Shown here: positions 12,119 through 24,339 of the stretch, one piece after another
How the letters are laid out: the number at the start of each line of letters is the position of its first letter
Position numbering within the stretch: the stretch's first letter is position 1
Assembly: GCF_933775445.1 (NCBI RefSeq)
Contig: NC_065877.1
Location: forward strand, 8,246,001 to 8,310,000
Direction: 5' to 3'
Length of the DNA: 64,000 nucleotides
Source of the DNA: Argentina anserina
Lineage: Eukaryota; Streptophyta; Magnoliopsida; Rosales; Rosaceae
Made by a program: the position numbers and the translations under genes
Notes under the pieces: generated by a model
The model's input: the letters and a program-made list of their open reading frames with translations, nothing else
What the model was told of the DNA's origin: nothing
Database searches by the model: none

Positions 12119-13711
12119 AGGCATCGATATTGAAGTCGTCACACTCACAGTTGCTACACAGCAGTGAAACTCATTACTATCTGGGAGAGTTGCTCCGTCA
12201 GTTAGTTAATTACCAACAAATATCTATTGTTTCATAAAATTCAACCATATGCATTTACCCTACTATAGTAGCAGTTCATTCGACCGATTTTCCTTCCTAT
12301 TTGGAAAAAATTGAGAAGACTGTTGACGAACAAAATGACATGTTAAGAACGCCATTAATAAGATTTTTTATGCTAATTAAGAATATAAATAATTTACGAC
12401 AACCAAATACTAGTTCCCCCCACCAGCCTACGAATGTTTCGAACGTGCTTTTGGATCGACTTCAAACGAATAATCATATGTAATGACTAATGACTAATAA
12501 GGCTAATCTTGACCTGGAGGAAGTCTTGGCAGTAGTTGGCAATCCAAGTTTTTTGCTGCATAAAATGTCGGATCGTGACAGTTAACGGGAATGTTCACGT
12601 TACTAAGAATAATAAAGCAAAACTAATCAGATACACAAGAACAACTGTACGTATATATCCGGGGAGTGGTCAGAAATTCATATTGTTATATAAGACCAAG
12701 TGGATCGGAGAAGCGTGCTAGTTCAGACTTCAGACTCTTGGTGCCCGACTGTTCAACTTTGAGTGCATTTTCATCTTTTCTCGTCTAACTTTCTTTCTTC
12801 AGCCCCCTCTGTTTGGTTTTGTTTGCATTGTTTGTTTCTGCCCTAGAACACGATTTGGCGGGAAATTCTATGTTTTGTTTGATCTGAAAGAAGCTTTATA
12901 TATAGTACTACGGTACTACCAATTAAGGAGTTGTCCCTGTAAATCTCTGATCTCTATCATGTGGCTCAGAAACTTAGGGCAAAGCAAAGACACGCACGCG
13001 AGCTTTAAGACATTCCTCAATACAAGGAAGAAAAGAACAAGGACTATTAGTAAAAGAATGGATTCTTTCTGTTGTTTCTATACAACCAGAGTATTCACAT
13101 ATATATTTGGATTCTCCCACTTTGCAGTTCATGGGTTTCAGCTTTTCATCTGCAATAAGTTCTACCCGGTACCAACTCTGTACAATAATACACGAATTCT
13201 CTACAGTGGTCGACTAGGTTAAGATCGCGCTGAGCTACGCCACCAAGTACTAAGCATGTAGTCAAATAGTCTAGATACGCAAGCATTCTCTCCCCTGTTA
13301 TAGTTAATGGCACCAATTCTCTGGACCTCCGGAGAGGAGAGTAGATAAATAATAATAGGAAGTGCCAAACAAAAGCAGACGTATTTTGGCCAGGGCTTAG
13401 CCGCTTATGACAGTTCTCTCCGGCCAGTTATTAGTTATCCTACTCTGTTGAGTGAACACCAGATAGGATCTTGTAACCCAGTACAAGTTTATGAAAATCA
13501 CTTCAAACAGAATAAAATATACAGTGATCGCATAGAGTTTAAGGCCTCTACGTCAAAAACAAGCGATTTTAAATCCACAGCAGTAGCAAATACACACTGA
13601 GGTGGTCCGTTAGAGTTCCACACCTCCAATTCTCTACCTGTATATTTACGTATTACTCACTCACAAGAGTTAAAAGAAATGTAGCTATATTGGTCAAATT
13701 TCCAAGCAATG
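12119..13711. other. Intergenic region downstream of the PRR gene
   Basis: No supported gene. Only short non-homologous ORFs occur (for example around 12875-13222). The right end should contain the 3' UTR and polyadenylation region of the minus-strand PRR gene, but no clear single poly(A) signal stood out. Confidence 0.4.
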
Positions 13712-16700
13712 TCAGCTATCTGTTGTCCTGCCAGTATTCTCGCTCACAGTCTGCCGGACAAACTGACCCCGAACACGAGGACGCTGTTCCGCTAGCTTTT
13801 TTCTACTCTGATACCGAACCTGCAAAACCAAATGTAGAAAGATGTCTTCAATTCATTCTGATTGCTTCTGTTTGATATTCAATTTGATTTACCATTGAGA
13901 AAGCAATTCATGAAACTATTGCCAGTGAGGCATTGACCAGAATGAACTTCTATACATTTCATGTCTTGCACATACCAAAGAAAAGAGAATAATATGATCT
14001 AACAAACCTTTTTGTGGAAGAGCAAAATGAGTAGAAGTTACCAAATAAATATAAAAAAGCACAACATCCATATAATTCGCGAACCACTTATTCAAACAAG
14101 TGAATATCAGTTACCTTTTTCCGGAAGCATCTCTCATTTCTTTTCTGACGGAACTTTGTCAAGGCAGCTTCTCTCTGAGAAAATTTGTTTGCATCTACTC
14201 TATTTCCACTCTGGTTCCCACTACCCTCACCACTTCCACTTTTCCCAGCAGCTCCATTATCACTTTCCATGTTCGTACCTCCAATATTACTTCCATTTTG
14301 CCCATTGCTCCCATGGTTACTGCCAGAACCACTTCCATTGACACTGTAATTTCCAGGGTTACCTTCAAAAGGCCCACTCCTAACATTTGATGATCCACAA
14401 TGTGGAGCAGCTGCAGCCAATTTCTTTAAAGATAAATCACTGTGGTCAGGAAGCTGCTGTTTTTTCAGTGTGTGGGCAACGAGGTGATGGACCTGATGGT
14501 GATCATAATCCTGATGGAGGTTTTGAGCTGCAATTTGCTGCGTCTGGGGACATCTTGATTGAGCCAGTACTGTTGTAACCCCATTGTTAGCATTATCTAC
14601 TAAAACGGGATTCAAAGGGTCCTTTTTCACAGGATGAAAAGCAGATGATGGATGTAAACGTTGAACGATGGATGCAGCTGCTGACTTGTTGTTTATAAAA
14701 AGAGACTCAGGAGGATTATTGTTAGTTGTTGAGCCCATGTCAATGTTATTACTGCCTCCAATTGAGCATTGATTTGGAGGATTGTAACTTGAGTGAGATG
14801 GGATATCATTAAACAAATCCTTGTCTGTACTTTCTCCATTATTTTCCTGTGGAGAATTGCTTCCAACATGCCCCCCAGAAGGATCTTTGTTAGCATTTGA
14901 TACTGAGTTATACCTGCAGAGGCAATAACATACTAAGTGAAACCTAACACAAGGATCAAAAGAAAGGAGAAAACAATCACTTCTGCTTCATCAGTATTTG
15001 ATAATATCTAGATTCATGTACCTTGAAAAGGCTGAAGAATCTGAACGCCTCAAGACATTGCGGTCATCTTGTACTGTTGTCTCAGTGCCTTTAACTCCTC
15101 TAAGTCTTTTCAAACTGAGCTCTAGGGATGGTAGTTCACCACCATCATTATTAGGTGTATTGCTAACGTCCAAGGCCTTATTATGCCTGCTAGAAGCTTC
15201 AAATTTTGTGCTCTCCAACTGGGGATCAGACGGATTGGTTACATCACCTGTTATAGTAGCACCATCATACTTTAGGTTGCCTGAAGGATTCTCACAATTA
15301 AGGTCATGCTTCGCCTTATTTATCTGCTCATCATATTTACTGGTACCAATCTTGAGAAGATTATTCTGCCTTGGGCCTACTAGTTTGGTCGGAAACTCAG
15401 AAGCAAGCTCATGCTGTATATCTCTCTTGCTGCTCATGCCAATCTCCAAATCTTTACCCATCCCAAAATTATCTGAAAATGGATAACACAGCCTGGTCAC
15501 CATCAAAATAAAACATGTTGATAGATTTTCCAAAGAACCATATAACTAATAGGGAATACCATGTTCTTCCTTCTGTTGCTGGCACTCCCTTGCTGCAGTA
15601 GCAGTCAACAAATGGTTACCAAATGTTTCAGCATTCGAGTGAACTACTTGGGCACAAGTACTATCAGGATGCCATGAAAACACTTGTCGTGGACTGTCAA
15701 CTTCTACGGCTTGTTTCGTCCAAGAACTCTGCAAACATTGTGTTTATCTATAAGTCCAGGTTTTACATAAACTTCATTCCTTGTTTCTAACCCAGAGATG
15801 ATCATTTCACTGCTAGTGGCATGCTGAAAAAAAGTTTCATATTCCTTTTTTTTTTCCTTATAGCAACTACTTCATCAATAAGAGTTTAATTCAATTTGAT
15901 TGCCAAAAATTTGCCCTATTATACAATCTAAACTCTTATACAGTATAACCTATAACAATTAGTTCTGCTACAGAGAGTGTGGCTGGGGTGCATATAACAG
16001 CCTTTTACAAACTAATGTGAATTTTCAGTATTAAGACAGTGACATCCAAGATCTTGGTAGTGTAGAATAAATATTATACCTGGGTACCACTTCCATTGTC
16101 ACTTCCATCTCCAACATTCAGACCCATACTCCCATTATCATCCTCATCATTGCTTCCACTGTTGTTGTCCGACTTGTCAACACTATTTGATCTTACAGAC
16201 TTCTGAGTCTGTGTGCCACTTTCACTTCCAGTTCCACTACCACTTGACTGAGAGAAAAATTGGATACTAGTCATTCAACACACCCAAAAATAATAATAAC
16301 TGCAATATGAAGCAGCATAATACAAAAGCTCCTAATTGACATTTGTGCTGCCTGGCATCAATCTCAAGAGAAACCAATACTAACCCACCCAACCATATAA
16401 GGAGCAGACTACTTTTCATATATCAAACTAGGGACCCAAGCAACAGCCAAAAATCAAAGTAGATATTTTCAGCAATATATAAACTATTCGTAAGAAAAAA
16501 AAAAACTCCAACATCAGGTGGATTATTGTTATAACTCACACTATGACATCTCCTCCAGACATGCTGCCAGAGGTTCTTAAGCTCATTCTTCCGTATGGGC
16601 TTCACCAAGAAATCAACAGCACCCTTTGACAAACACTTAAAGACCACACCCATTGAATCTTGAGAAGACATCACTGCACTCAAATTAGAAGGTGTTATTA

Positions 16701-17557
16701 CATGCCTCTACTTGCTCAGCTGTCATAGCAGAGAAACACTAATCCATACAACTATTAATGCGATGAAGAGGTGAATACACTTACTAATAACGGGAACATT
16801 TTTTCGGGACTTATGGCTCATAATCTTGGATAAGAGACCAATGCCTGATACACAAGGCATAACCACTTCAGTTAGGATTAGATCAACATGATTGGTCAAA
16901 TCTTCAAGAACCTTCCAGGCTTGTATTCCGTTTGCTGCTTCGATAACTGAAAATAATAAAATTCATTTTATACTTATCAACGGGCAATCCTGAAATTAAA
17001 AAACATATATAAATAAGAAGCAAGGCTGTACAAAGTCAAGCGGAGCACAAGCCATAAGAGTTACTTCCAGTTTGCAACACATCCTTCAAATGGTTTTTGT
17101 TTTTTGGTAATGTGAATAGTCTTTATTACATAATTAGACCATCAAGCTTCTACGATATACATTTGCATTATGTATATCCGTGAGTGTATGTGTACTGAAA
17201 GCACAGGCAATCTATAAAAAACATGATATCAAGCACAGGCCATCACTAACCTTCATAACTGCAATTGCGGAGAAGTGCAGCAACAACATGGCGAGTACAA
17301 TCATCATATTCCACAAGCAAAACCTTCAGAGATCGCAGATGTAGAAACTTCTCCCAGCAAACAGCTGACCCCTGAGGCTGTTGCATAACAAACTGGGGTT
17401 GAACAACCCCTCCACTGCTAACTTTCGCATCCTCAATTCTCCCATTACTTTTCAGATCATCTCCCTTAACTAACCCCTGCTCCTCACCCTTCACCCCTTT
17501 ATTCCCATCCCATGAACGGCGATTCAGCTCCAGCAGCTGTTTTTCCTTATCATTCAT
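13712..17557 (-). CDS. PRR7: Pseudo-response regulator, PRR7/PRR3 clade (circadian clock)
   Basis: PRR7-type proteins are nuclear transcriptional repressors of the plant circadian clock. Eight coding exons join in frame: 17251-17557, 16785-16946, 16540-16673, 16080-16247, 15560-15728, 15022-15472, 14115-14913 and 13712-13819, giving 765 residues. The pseudo-receiver domain covers about residues 76-196. The phospho-accepting Asp is replaced by Glu (LTEVVMP), as is diagnostic for pseudo-response regulators. The conserved segment [20 protein letters not shown] follows. The CCT domain near residues 708-752 is split by the last intron: [14 protein letters not shown] on one side and [20 protein letters not shown] on the other. 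Between them is a Ser/Gly/Asn-rich linker. A 5' UTR intron is likely (donor near 18166, acceptor near 17569). No frame damage is seen. Assignment to PRR7 rather than PRR3 is by overall likeness and by its linkage with the At5g02830-like PPR and RVE4/8-like genes. Confidence 0.95.
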
Positions 17558-18349
17558 CAGAACACTCCCTATGAATCAGACACAAGATTAATAGTAAAGA
17601 CCGCCCGAGTCCAGAGCAAATAAAAATTCTCTTGAATCGGGAAAAAGAATAGCGCATAGCGTCTACTTCGAAAACCAAAACCTCTCCACCTCCAAATCCC
17701 CTCTAAAACCTAATCACAGTTTATGAACTGATTACAAACTGATGCCACCACTGGCCGAATATATACAGACTGATGCCAAATCAACCACGAATGTTCTCAG
17801 CTAGCTAAAAATGGCTTGAAACCCAACAAATTGCTCACTCCCTGCAACACCATAGCACTGTATCAGACTAAATATCCACCAGAAAACATCAATATCAGCT
17901 CTCTTAAACCAAATATCAGCTTCTAGAATGAAAAAACATCAAGTATTTACCAAACGTAAACATCAAAACCTACATAATCAATATTGACCATCAGTTCTGT
18001 ACTAAACTCACCACCAATTATCACTTATTCAACCATTCACATATATCACACCAGATAAAAGATAACAATAACTTTAAATTATCCAACACCGAACTGAATA
18101 AATTGAATAACAAAATTTACAGATAAATAAGAAGATTTATCAAGCAGAAAACATGGAAGAAATCACCTGCAAAGCTTCATTAACCGCCATAACAGAGCTA
18201 GATCCGAATCGAAATTACTATTCAACCATTTCACTAACAAAAACTCTACCGCGCCAAACAATAAAATTTCAAAAAACCTCAAACTGGATCGTCAAAAAAA
18301 ATATGAAACCAGAAAAATCTTTTTGTTTATTTTTATTTTTTGGGTTTTG

Positions 18350-18834
18350 AAGAGCTTGACTGAGGAGAGAAAGATAATCGCCGATGCGTTCGTCGAGGGA
18401 AAGAAGGGGAGGGAAGAAAAAGATATCAGGTACGGGACAACTGAATCCTGCGCCACTGACGTGGATGAATCCACGGTGTAGATGTGGGGTGGTGAGGCCG
18501 GGTTTTGGACTGGGAGTAGATATTTCCAGCTTGGCGGAAAATGGGGCCGAGGGCGTACTGACGTGGAGCAGATCAAAAGCTGGGCTGGCTCGGCATCTAG
18601 GAGATTTTGAGGGGGCTGGCGTGGACACGTGCCGGTGGTCGGGGACGGGGAGACGGGCAGGTGTCGTTTTCGATGACCTACTGTTTGCTTTGGACGTAGG
18701 ACGGTCGGTGGGCGGGTTAATTGTAAGTCCTGGCAGTACTAATCAATCCAGCAACCATAAAAAGGATATTATCACCAATCAAATAAAACGAGTTAAGGTA
18801 AAATCGTCTTCAAACAGTGTTGTTAAATGTACCC
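18350..18834 (-). promoter_or_regulatory. Probable PRR7 promoter and upstream region with a G-box
   Basis: This stretch lies directly upstream of the inferred PRR7 5' UTR. It contains a palindromic G-box CACGTG at 18626-18631, the type of site bound by PIF/bHLH and bZIP factors in light- and clock-regulated promoters. The transcription start was not located. The upstream limit is set by the inserted element at 18835. Confidence 0.45.
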
Positions 18835-19534
18835 AGAGATGGCAAACCGGCCGGGCGGTCTATTTTAAACGGGTAAAAATTATGATCGAGTCGGCCCATT
18901 TATTTATCGTACTGAATTCGGGTCGGGTCATTTGTTTAAATATTAAGCCCGGTCCGGCCCGGTTCACAACTCAAGCTCATGTCGGGCTGGGTCCGGGTCC
19001 GTACCGGGCCAGAAAGCGAGACGGCCCGGCCCATTAGCATTATATGACACAATTAAAATAAAAAATATTATGTATTTTGAATATTTGTTTTATATAACTA
19101 TTTAGAGTAGGTAAGATAAATAAAATACTACAACACATTTCATAATATTATTTTTAAAACGTTACGTATCTCAAAATGATGACGTTTTATTCAGTATTTT
19201 AATAATATTTGTGAAATATTGTAGTTAAAATAATGAAATAATTAATACATTTTAAATTAAAAAGTATAATATTCAAGTTTAATAATGATAATTGTTTAAA
19301 TATTGATATAATAATATAAAATTATGTGTTTAACGGGCCGGCCCATGAATTAATCGTATTCAGATCGTGCTGGGCTAAAAATGGGCTCGGGCCCATGGGC
19401 CAAAATATCTCAACCCGACCCATTATAATAACCGACTCGGATCGGACTTCTAACGGGCTCAGACCGTGCCGGGCCGATTTTTAATGTGTCGGGTCCGGGC
19501 TGAGTTGGGACTTTTGGGCCCATTTGACACCTCT
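18835..19534. mobile_element. Non-autonomous inverted-repeat element with CGGGCC-rich ends
   Basis: The 700-bp element has imperfect inverted ends (AGAGATGGCAAA and its counterpart TTTGACACCTCT) and GGGCCGGCCC-type subterminal motifs. It is flanked by a perfect 10-bp direct repeat AAATGTACCC (18825-18834 and 19535-19544), which could be 11 bp if the shared T is counted. The end sequence looks hAT-like, but the duplication is longer than the usual 8 bp, so the superfamily is uncertain. An exact evening-element sequence AAAATATCT sits inside at 19402-19410. Confidence 0.8.
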
Positions 19535-19544
19535 AAATGTACCC

Positions 19545-21284
19545 AACAAATATTTTAGTAGACCCAACATAAAATTTAATTCCAATATGACCTTTAATTA
19601 CAACCAGTATCCGATGTTGCGTTTGTTCTTTAATTGTCGTGACTACTTTTTAATCCATTTCATTGTTAGTTTGCTACCATAATTTTCTTCTTCTCTCCCC
19701 TCCTACCAAGTCTATCGTCCTTTATCAAATGAAGTCTTAAATCCCTCTTTCTTTCTAAAATCTAAATTAATTCTACCTTATTTTTCTTAAATCCATTTCA
19801 AGGTCAGCTTCGACTCCATCGATCAATATGTCATACTATTAGGCTCTTCGACTTCATTTTGGATTTATTGGGTTCTTAATTGTACTTATTTTGGAGGTAG
19901 TTCTTTCATAGGATTTAATTGTGATAACTGATAACCACCCAACGCAATAGCTCTTATTGTGCTAATGGGTATGTATCAGAAGAAATGATTAATAGAGTAA
20001 TATAAGGGATCTCCCTCATTGTTTTGCTTTCCCCAATGGTCCAAAACATGGAAATCTTGTATAAAGCTTGAAAGCATATGGATCTAAAACTGGACTGAGA
20101 CTATGGAGGTAAGAATGAGTGCAGTTAAAGACATCTCAGTGATCTCATAATTTTGAAGATTGGAAATGTAAGGCAAAATTTTGTTATGCCGAGTATATAA
20201 AGAATTTTGCTGGGTACATTTATCAACACCTATATCTAAAAAAGATCCAACATATGTCAATTTGCATAGTGGGAGTAAAAACTGCTTAGGTCAGATAATT
20301 GAAAAAATAGTGGACAAAATAGTTTTTTCAACCCGCTCTTGATATTTAAACTACAAAATTTATCTTGATATGTTTTTTCATTTGTTTAAAAATCGAAGCA
20401 AAGTGAACGTAAATAGATAAATTCTCTATTATAAAAGATAAATTATTTTTGTTGATTATATTTTTTAAAATGAAAAAAGTCTGAATAAAAACCATTTACT
20501 AAATTACGCTTTCATTCGGCTCGCCTCAATGTTAATTTACTTGTGATGTTTCATTTTGGGAGAATTCACCATCCATTTTCTATTCTAAATTGAGAAGGGA
20601 CTTTTTTCTTATTGGGGCTGAAATTGAGAAAGTGACCTGTCACTATATTACTACAGAAATTTTACCTACCTTCAAAATTTTTAATTCTCCAATAATTGGA
20701 ATAAATAAATTCTTCAGTTCTCCAATGGTGGTGCCATCACTGCCATGATGTATACTTTTGACAGAAGGACAATAACAACAAGTGAATAATTCTTCAATTG
20801 GAACGTCCATCATACCTTTAATAGAAATCCTTTTTGGGTGCTGCTGGCCTTGCACTGAAATCCTATCCACAATGAAGATGCTAAAGATTAAAAGAGAAAA
20901 GGAACAAGTATCCGGACCAAAGAAAGCTGTGGTCTGGGAAGTGGGAACTAGATTGCACATACTCTTCAGGAGCTCCTTTCCTGCGATTCCATGTATATCT
21001 GCTCCATACATTCCAGAAATACTATTTGCTTTTTATCGGAATATGCATACATTACGATGGAGAATTCACTTCTAAAATCATCTACCTTCGAATCTGTTTG
21101 ACATGCTCCCATTGGCTTTTTATCCAGTATCCGCCATCCATTTCCAAACTCCTTAACTCATCTTTTCTTCTCAAAAAAGGAAAGAAAAAAAAAACAAAAG
21201 CTTTCCACTTCAGGCATGTAGGACTGTAGGAGGGTGGAGAGGAAAAAAAGTTGGAAAAGTACATAAGCAAATTAGAATAGAAAA
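19545..21284. other. Intergenic, no supported gene
   Basis: AT-rich sequence. The only longer ORF (minus, 20643-21011, 122 codons) matches no family I recognise and shows no splice or promoter context, so I do not call it a gene. Confidence 0.4.
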
Positions 21285-21293
21285 ATTGAAAAT

Positions 21294-21924
21294 GGATTAA
21301 ATACTTGTGACACCTTATATTTTACATCTAAAATTTTGTTCATCTCTTTACTTTCAAATTAAATTTGTTTATTTTTAAACTTACATTTATGGACAGTCTT
21401 ATCAATTTCGTTAGTTGATCGTTAAAATATTCCGTTAAATTTATAAAATGACTTACATACCCCCAATTCAATTCAATTTATTTAATTTTCTAATTCTTTT
21501 TTTTTGTTTTCTTTAATTCATCTTAAGCACATCAAATATCTATTATAACAATGTCATCAACACAAAATGTCAAACTTGATATATATATATATATATAACA
21601 TTAATGCTATCAAGATAAAATGTCAAAGTTTTAATTAGTGTTTCATCATAAGAAACCCCCCGTAATGCCAATTAATGAGCATACGATTATGATTAAATAA
21701 AAGTGTTAGGAAAAAGAATAAGGACAAAATAAGAATAAAACTGATCTCTAATGGAGTATTTTAGTCATTTTAACGTTAAATGTTTTTCATGTTAAAGAAA
21801 TAACGGATAAGTTTGACGGAATGAACAAAACTATCGATAATATATGAATTAAATAATACATTGATCTTTAAGGGATATAACTATTTTTAGATGTAAAATA
21901 TAACGTGTCACATGTATTTAATCC
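21294..21924. mobile_element. MITE with 40-bp inverted repeats, probably Mutator-like
   Basis: The left end GGATTAAATACTTGTGACAC and the following 20 bases are matched, with two mismatches, by the reverse complement of the right end. The flanks carry a 9-bp duplication with one mismatch (ATTGAAAAT 21285-21293; TTTGAAAAT 21925-21933). Long inverted repeats and a 9-bp duplication are typical of Mutator-like elements. The interior is AT-rich and non-coding. Confidence 0.8.
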
Positions 21925-22002
21925 TTTGAAAATAAAATCACTATGTAATTGAACCATCTATCAAATATATAAAAGGTCCCTTAGAGCCTATGAACATGAT
22001 TA

Positions 22003-22800
22003 CTTAAGAGAATGAGCCATTTCCAATGAGAACTATTTCCAATGAGAACTATTTCCGATGAGAACTAACTTGTTGAGGGTCTGGTAAGGATTTTGAATTT
22101 TAACCATCCAATTAAATGGATGACCCATTGTTTTAAAAAGCCAACACAACTGAACTACACCGAATCAAACCACCTTTCCTCCCCCTCCGCTCGTCTCAAC
22201 TCTGTTCTTCTCAGAAAACACAGAGACAGAGTAGTGAGGAGGATGACCTCTGAGAGTTTTATGCAGATGCCGTTTTCTCAAGCAAGCCAATAAATCACAA
22301 CTCCATCTCTATCTGACTCTCTCTTTTCTTTTTTCAATCTAGCCACTTTGTTGATGAAAATTGAAGTGGGTTTTCAACTTTTCATTATATTTGCCTAAAT
22401 CTTCTTGAAAGTCCAGAAATTATCTATCTAGGTTCGGTTGATTCCAACCTTTTTGTTGGCCGCTGGATGTTGAAGTCTTGAATGAGCTTTGTTTAATTTA
22501 ATTTAATCTTATTACTTGGTCCTTGGTAGTGAATTTCATGCCAAGATGTATGCGATGCTTTCCTGGAACGTATGGATCACAAGGTTTAACTATTAAAATG
22601 CAAATTGAGTTATTTTCTGGGTTTTAAAAGAAGAACAAGAGATAAGACGCTTGGAGCCTCCTCGGTTTGATTTGGTGTAGTTCAGTTGTGTTGAACTTTT
22701 AAAACGAGAGCCATCCATTTAATGGTTGAAATTACAAGTTCTCAACAAACCCTCAATAAGTTGGTCCTCATTAGAAAGTGTCCCCTTAAGAGAATTAGCC
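22003..22800. mobile_element. Foldback-type element with about 100-bp inverted repeats
   Basis: The left arm (about 22050-22173) is the near reverse complement of the right arm (about 22665-22778). Shared blocks include the sequence reading AACTTGTTGAGGGT and the block CACAACTGAACTACACC. The pair is bracketed by a direct repeat of 16 bp with one mismatch (CTTAAGAGAATGAGCC 22003-22018; CTTAAGAGAATTAGCC 22785-22800). The interior has a pyrimidine-rich segment and no coding capacity. Exact element ends are uncertain. Confidence 0.7.
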
Positions 22801-24339
22801 TGAAGAACATTTGGAATGATAATTTAACATATGCATAGCTGAGGTCCATGATGTCTATGTCAAAGTTCACATCCCTTTGGTATACTTGAAGAAATGAATA
22901 GCAATTGAGATGATGTCTAGCACATAGTTCAGATATACTTGAAGAAATGCATGGCTACATCAATATGATTAAAGGGCGAAAACCAGAAGCACTTTTTGGG
23001 ATGAATGAAAGGTACAGGAATGAAGAAAACACGTGTAATAAATAGCCATCAAATAAGTGGTTAGAAATAAAAACATAAATGCAAGAAAACCCAGAACAGC
23101 AAACGAGCACAAAGAATCAAACACAAAACTTCGGCATAATTTCCAATTATTTTCAGGATTTCACAAAGAATCAAACATAAAACTTCGGCAGAATTTCCAA
23201 TTATTTTCAGGTTTTCAGATACCATTCTAAGAGACAAGATATACACATACTCTAGATACACAAATACTTAATAACATATGATCTATGTTGATATAAGCGC
23301 TTTAGATCTTAAAAGTTATTCGCAAAGAAGAGTAAACAGAAACACACTAAAATTATAGTGGTTCAACTGAAGCCTACCTCCACTGTGATCTCTCTTGAGA
23401 GATTTACTAGTACTGAAGAATTTAAGTACAAGTACTTATTACAGACCTTAACCCCTCCCTGTCTAGCTTCTATCTCTCTATCACCCTTAGCTCTCTCTTT
23501 AGGATTTCTGTCTCTCTGTCTAAAAAACCCCCTGCAGCCCTATTTATATCAATAGGGGCTGCTGATACAATATAGACTAGGATTACTAAACCTAACACAA
23601 ATCCTAATAGAATATTGGAAGATATACTCTCCTAAAACATATAGAAAAGCTGTGTTACATTCTTTCCTTTCTAAACCTGGATTTGATTACTGAATCCTAA
23701 CTCTCCAACATGCATCAACGAGCCAAAAACACAACAATCTAAGCACACAGATCTTCAATAGTCACACTAAGTTCCTGTAAAACATCACAAAAGTTGAAAG
23801 TATTTTATCAGTAAATTGTGCTGCACATTCTATCTTGCACCACTGAAACTTATGCAGTCAAGAGCTGGTATTGTGTCACAAATTAATATCTGCAGCTGTT
23901 AACTTCCTGATTGGCAATACTAGAGCCAACCAGCTCGGCCAGTTGCAAGGAACTCTGATGAAGAATAGAATGACTGAATAAACCTATATACACAATAGAC
24001 TAATGACTATATATCTAATCACTGAATAAAACTATATATCCAATGATGAATACCATACTTTGCTGACTGCTACATCATACACACAATATTTAAATTGGAA
24101 GTTCCACATGAAGGCTATTTAGGACGAACAAGTTTTATCGAGGGGAACTGATCCCCACAAGATGCAATATATTGATCAACTATAAGTCTATAAGTTACAA
24201 CTATGGAGGATAATCATCCAGCGTCCTTCACTAAGGCTTATTGCTGCCACAAAATTGTTAGTAAATAGATTGTCTCTCAACCAAAAAGATCCCAGTGCAC
24301 ACCTCTGGGTATAATCACCTTTAAATGGTAAGTATAAAA
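22801..24339. other. Intergenic with repeat fragments
   Basis: A 54-bp unit is duplicated in tandem at 23108-23215. Around 23525-23565 a small inverted repeat (CCCTATTTATATCAATAGGGG) contains a TATA-like core, which may belong to an LTR or MITE remnant. The right end holds the 3' UTR of the adenylate kinase gene. Confidence 0.4.
23108..23215. repeat. Two tandem copies of a 54-bp unit
   Basis: Both copies (from 23108 and from 23162) begin CACAAAGAATCAAACA and continue with the same sequence apart from a few substitutions. Confidence 0.85.

Noticed and set aside
14012..15486. Plus-strand ORFs over PRR7 exons (14012-14578, 14998-15486)
   Set aside because: They are antisense to verified PRR7 exons with a CCT domain and consistent splice phases.
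18384..19037. 217-codon plus-strand ORF upstream of PRR7
   Set aside because: It spans the PRR7 promoter and runs into the inserted element at 18835, with no family likeness.
20643..21011. 122-codon minus-strand ORF
   Set aside because: No recognisable domain, no promoter or splice context, and it is bordered by AT-rich non-coding DNA.
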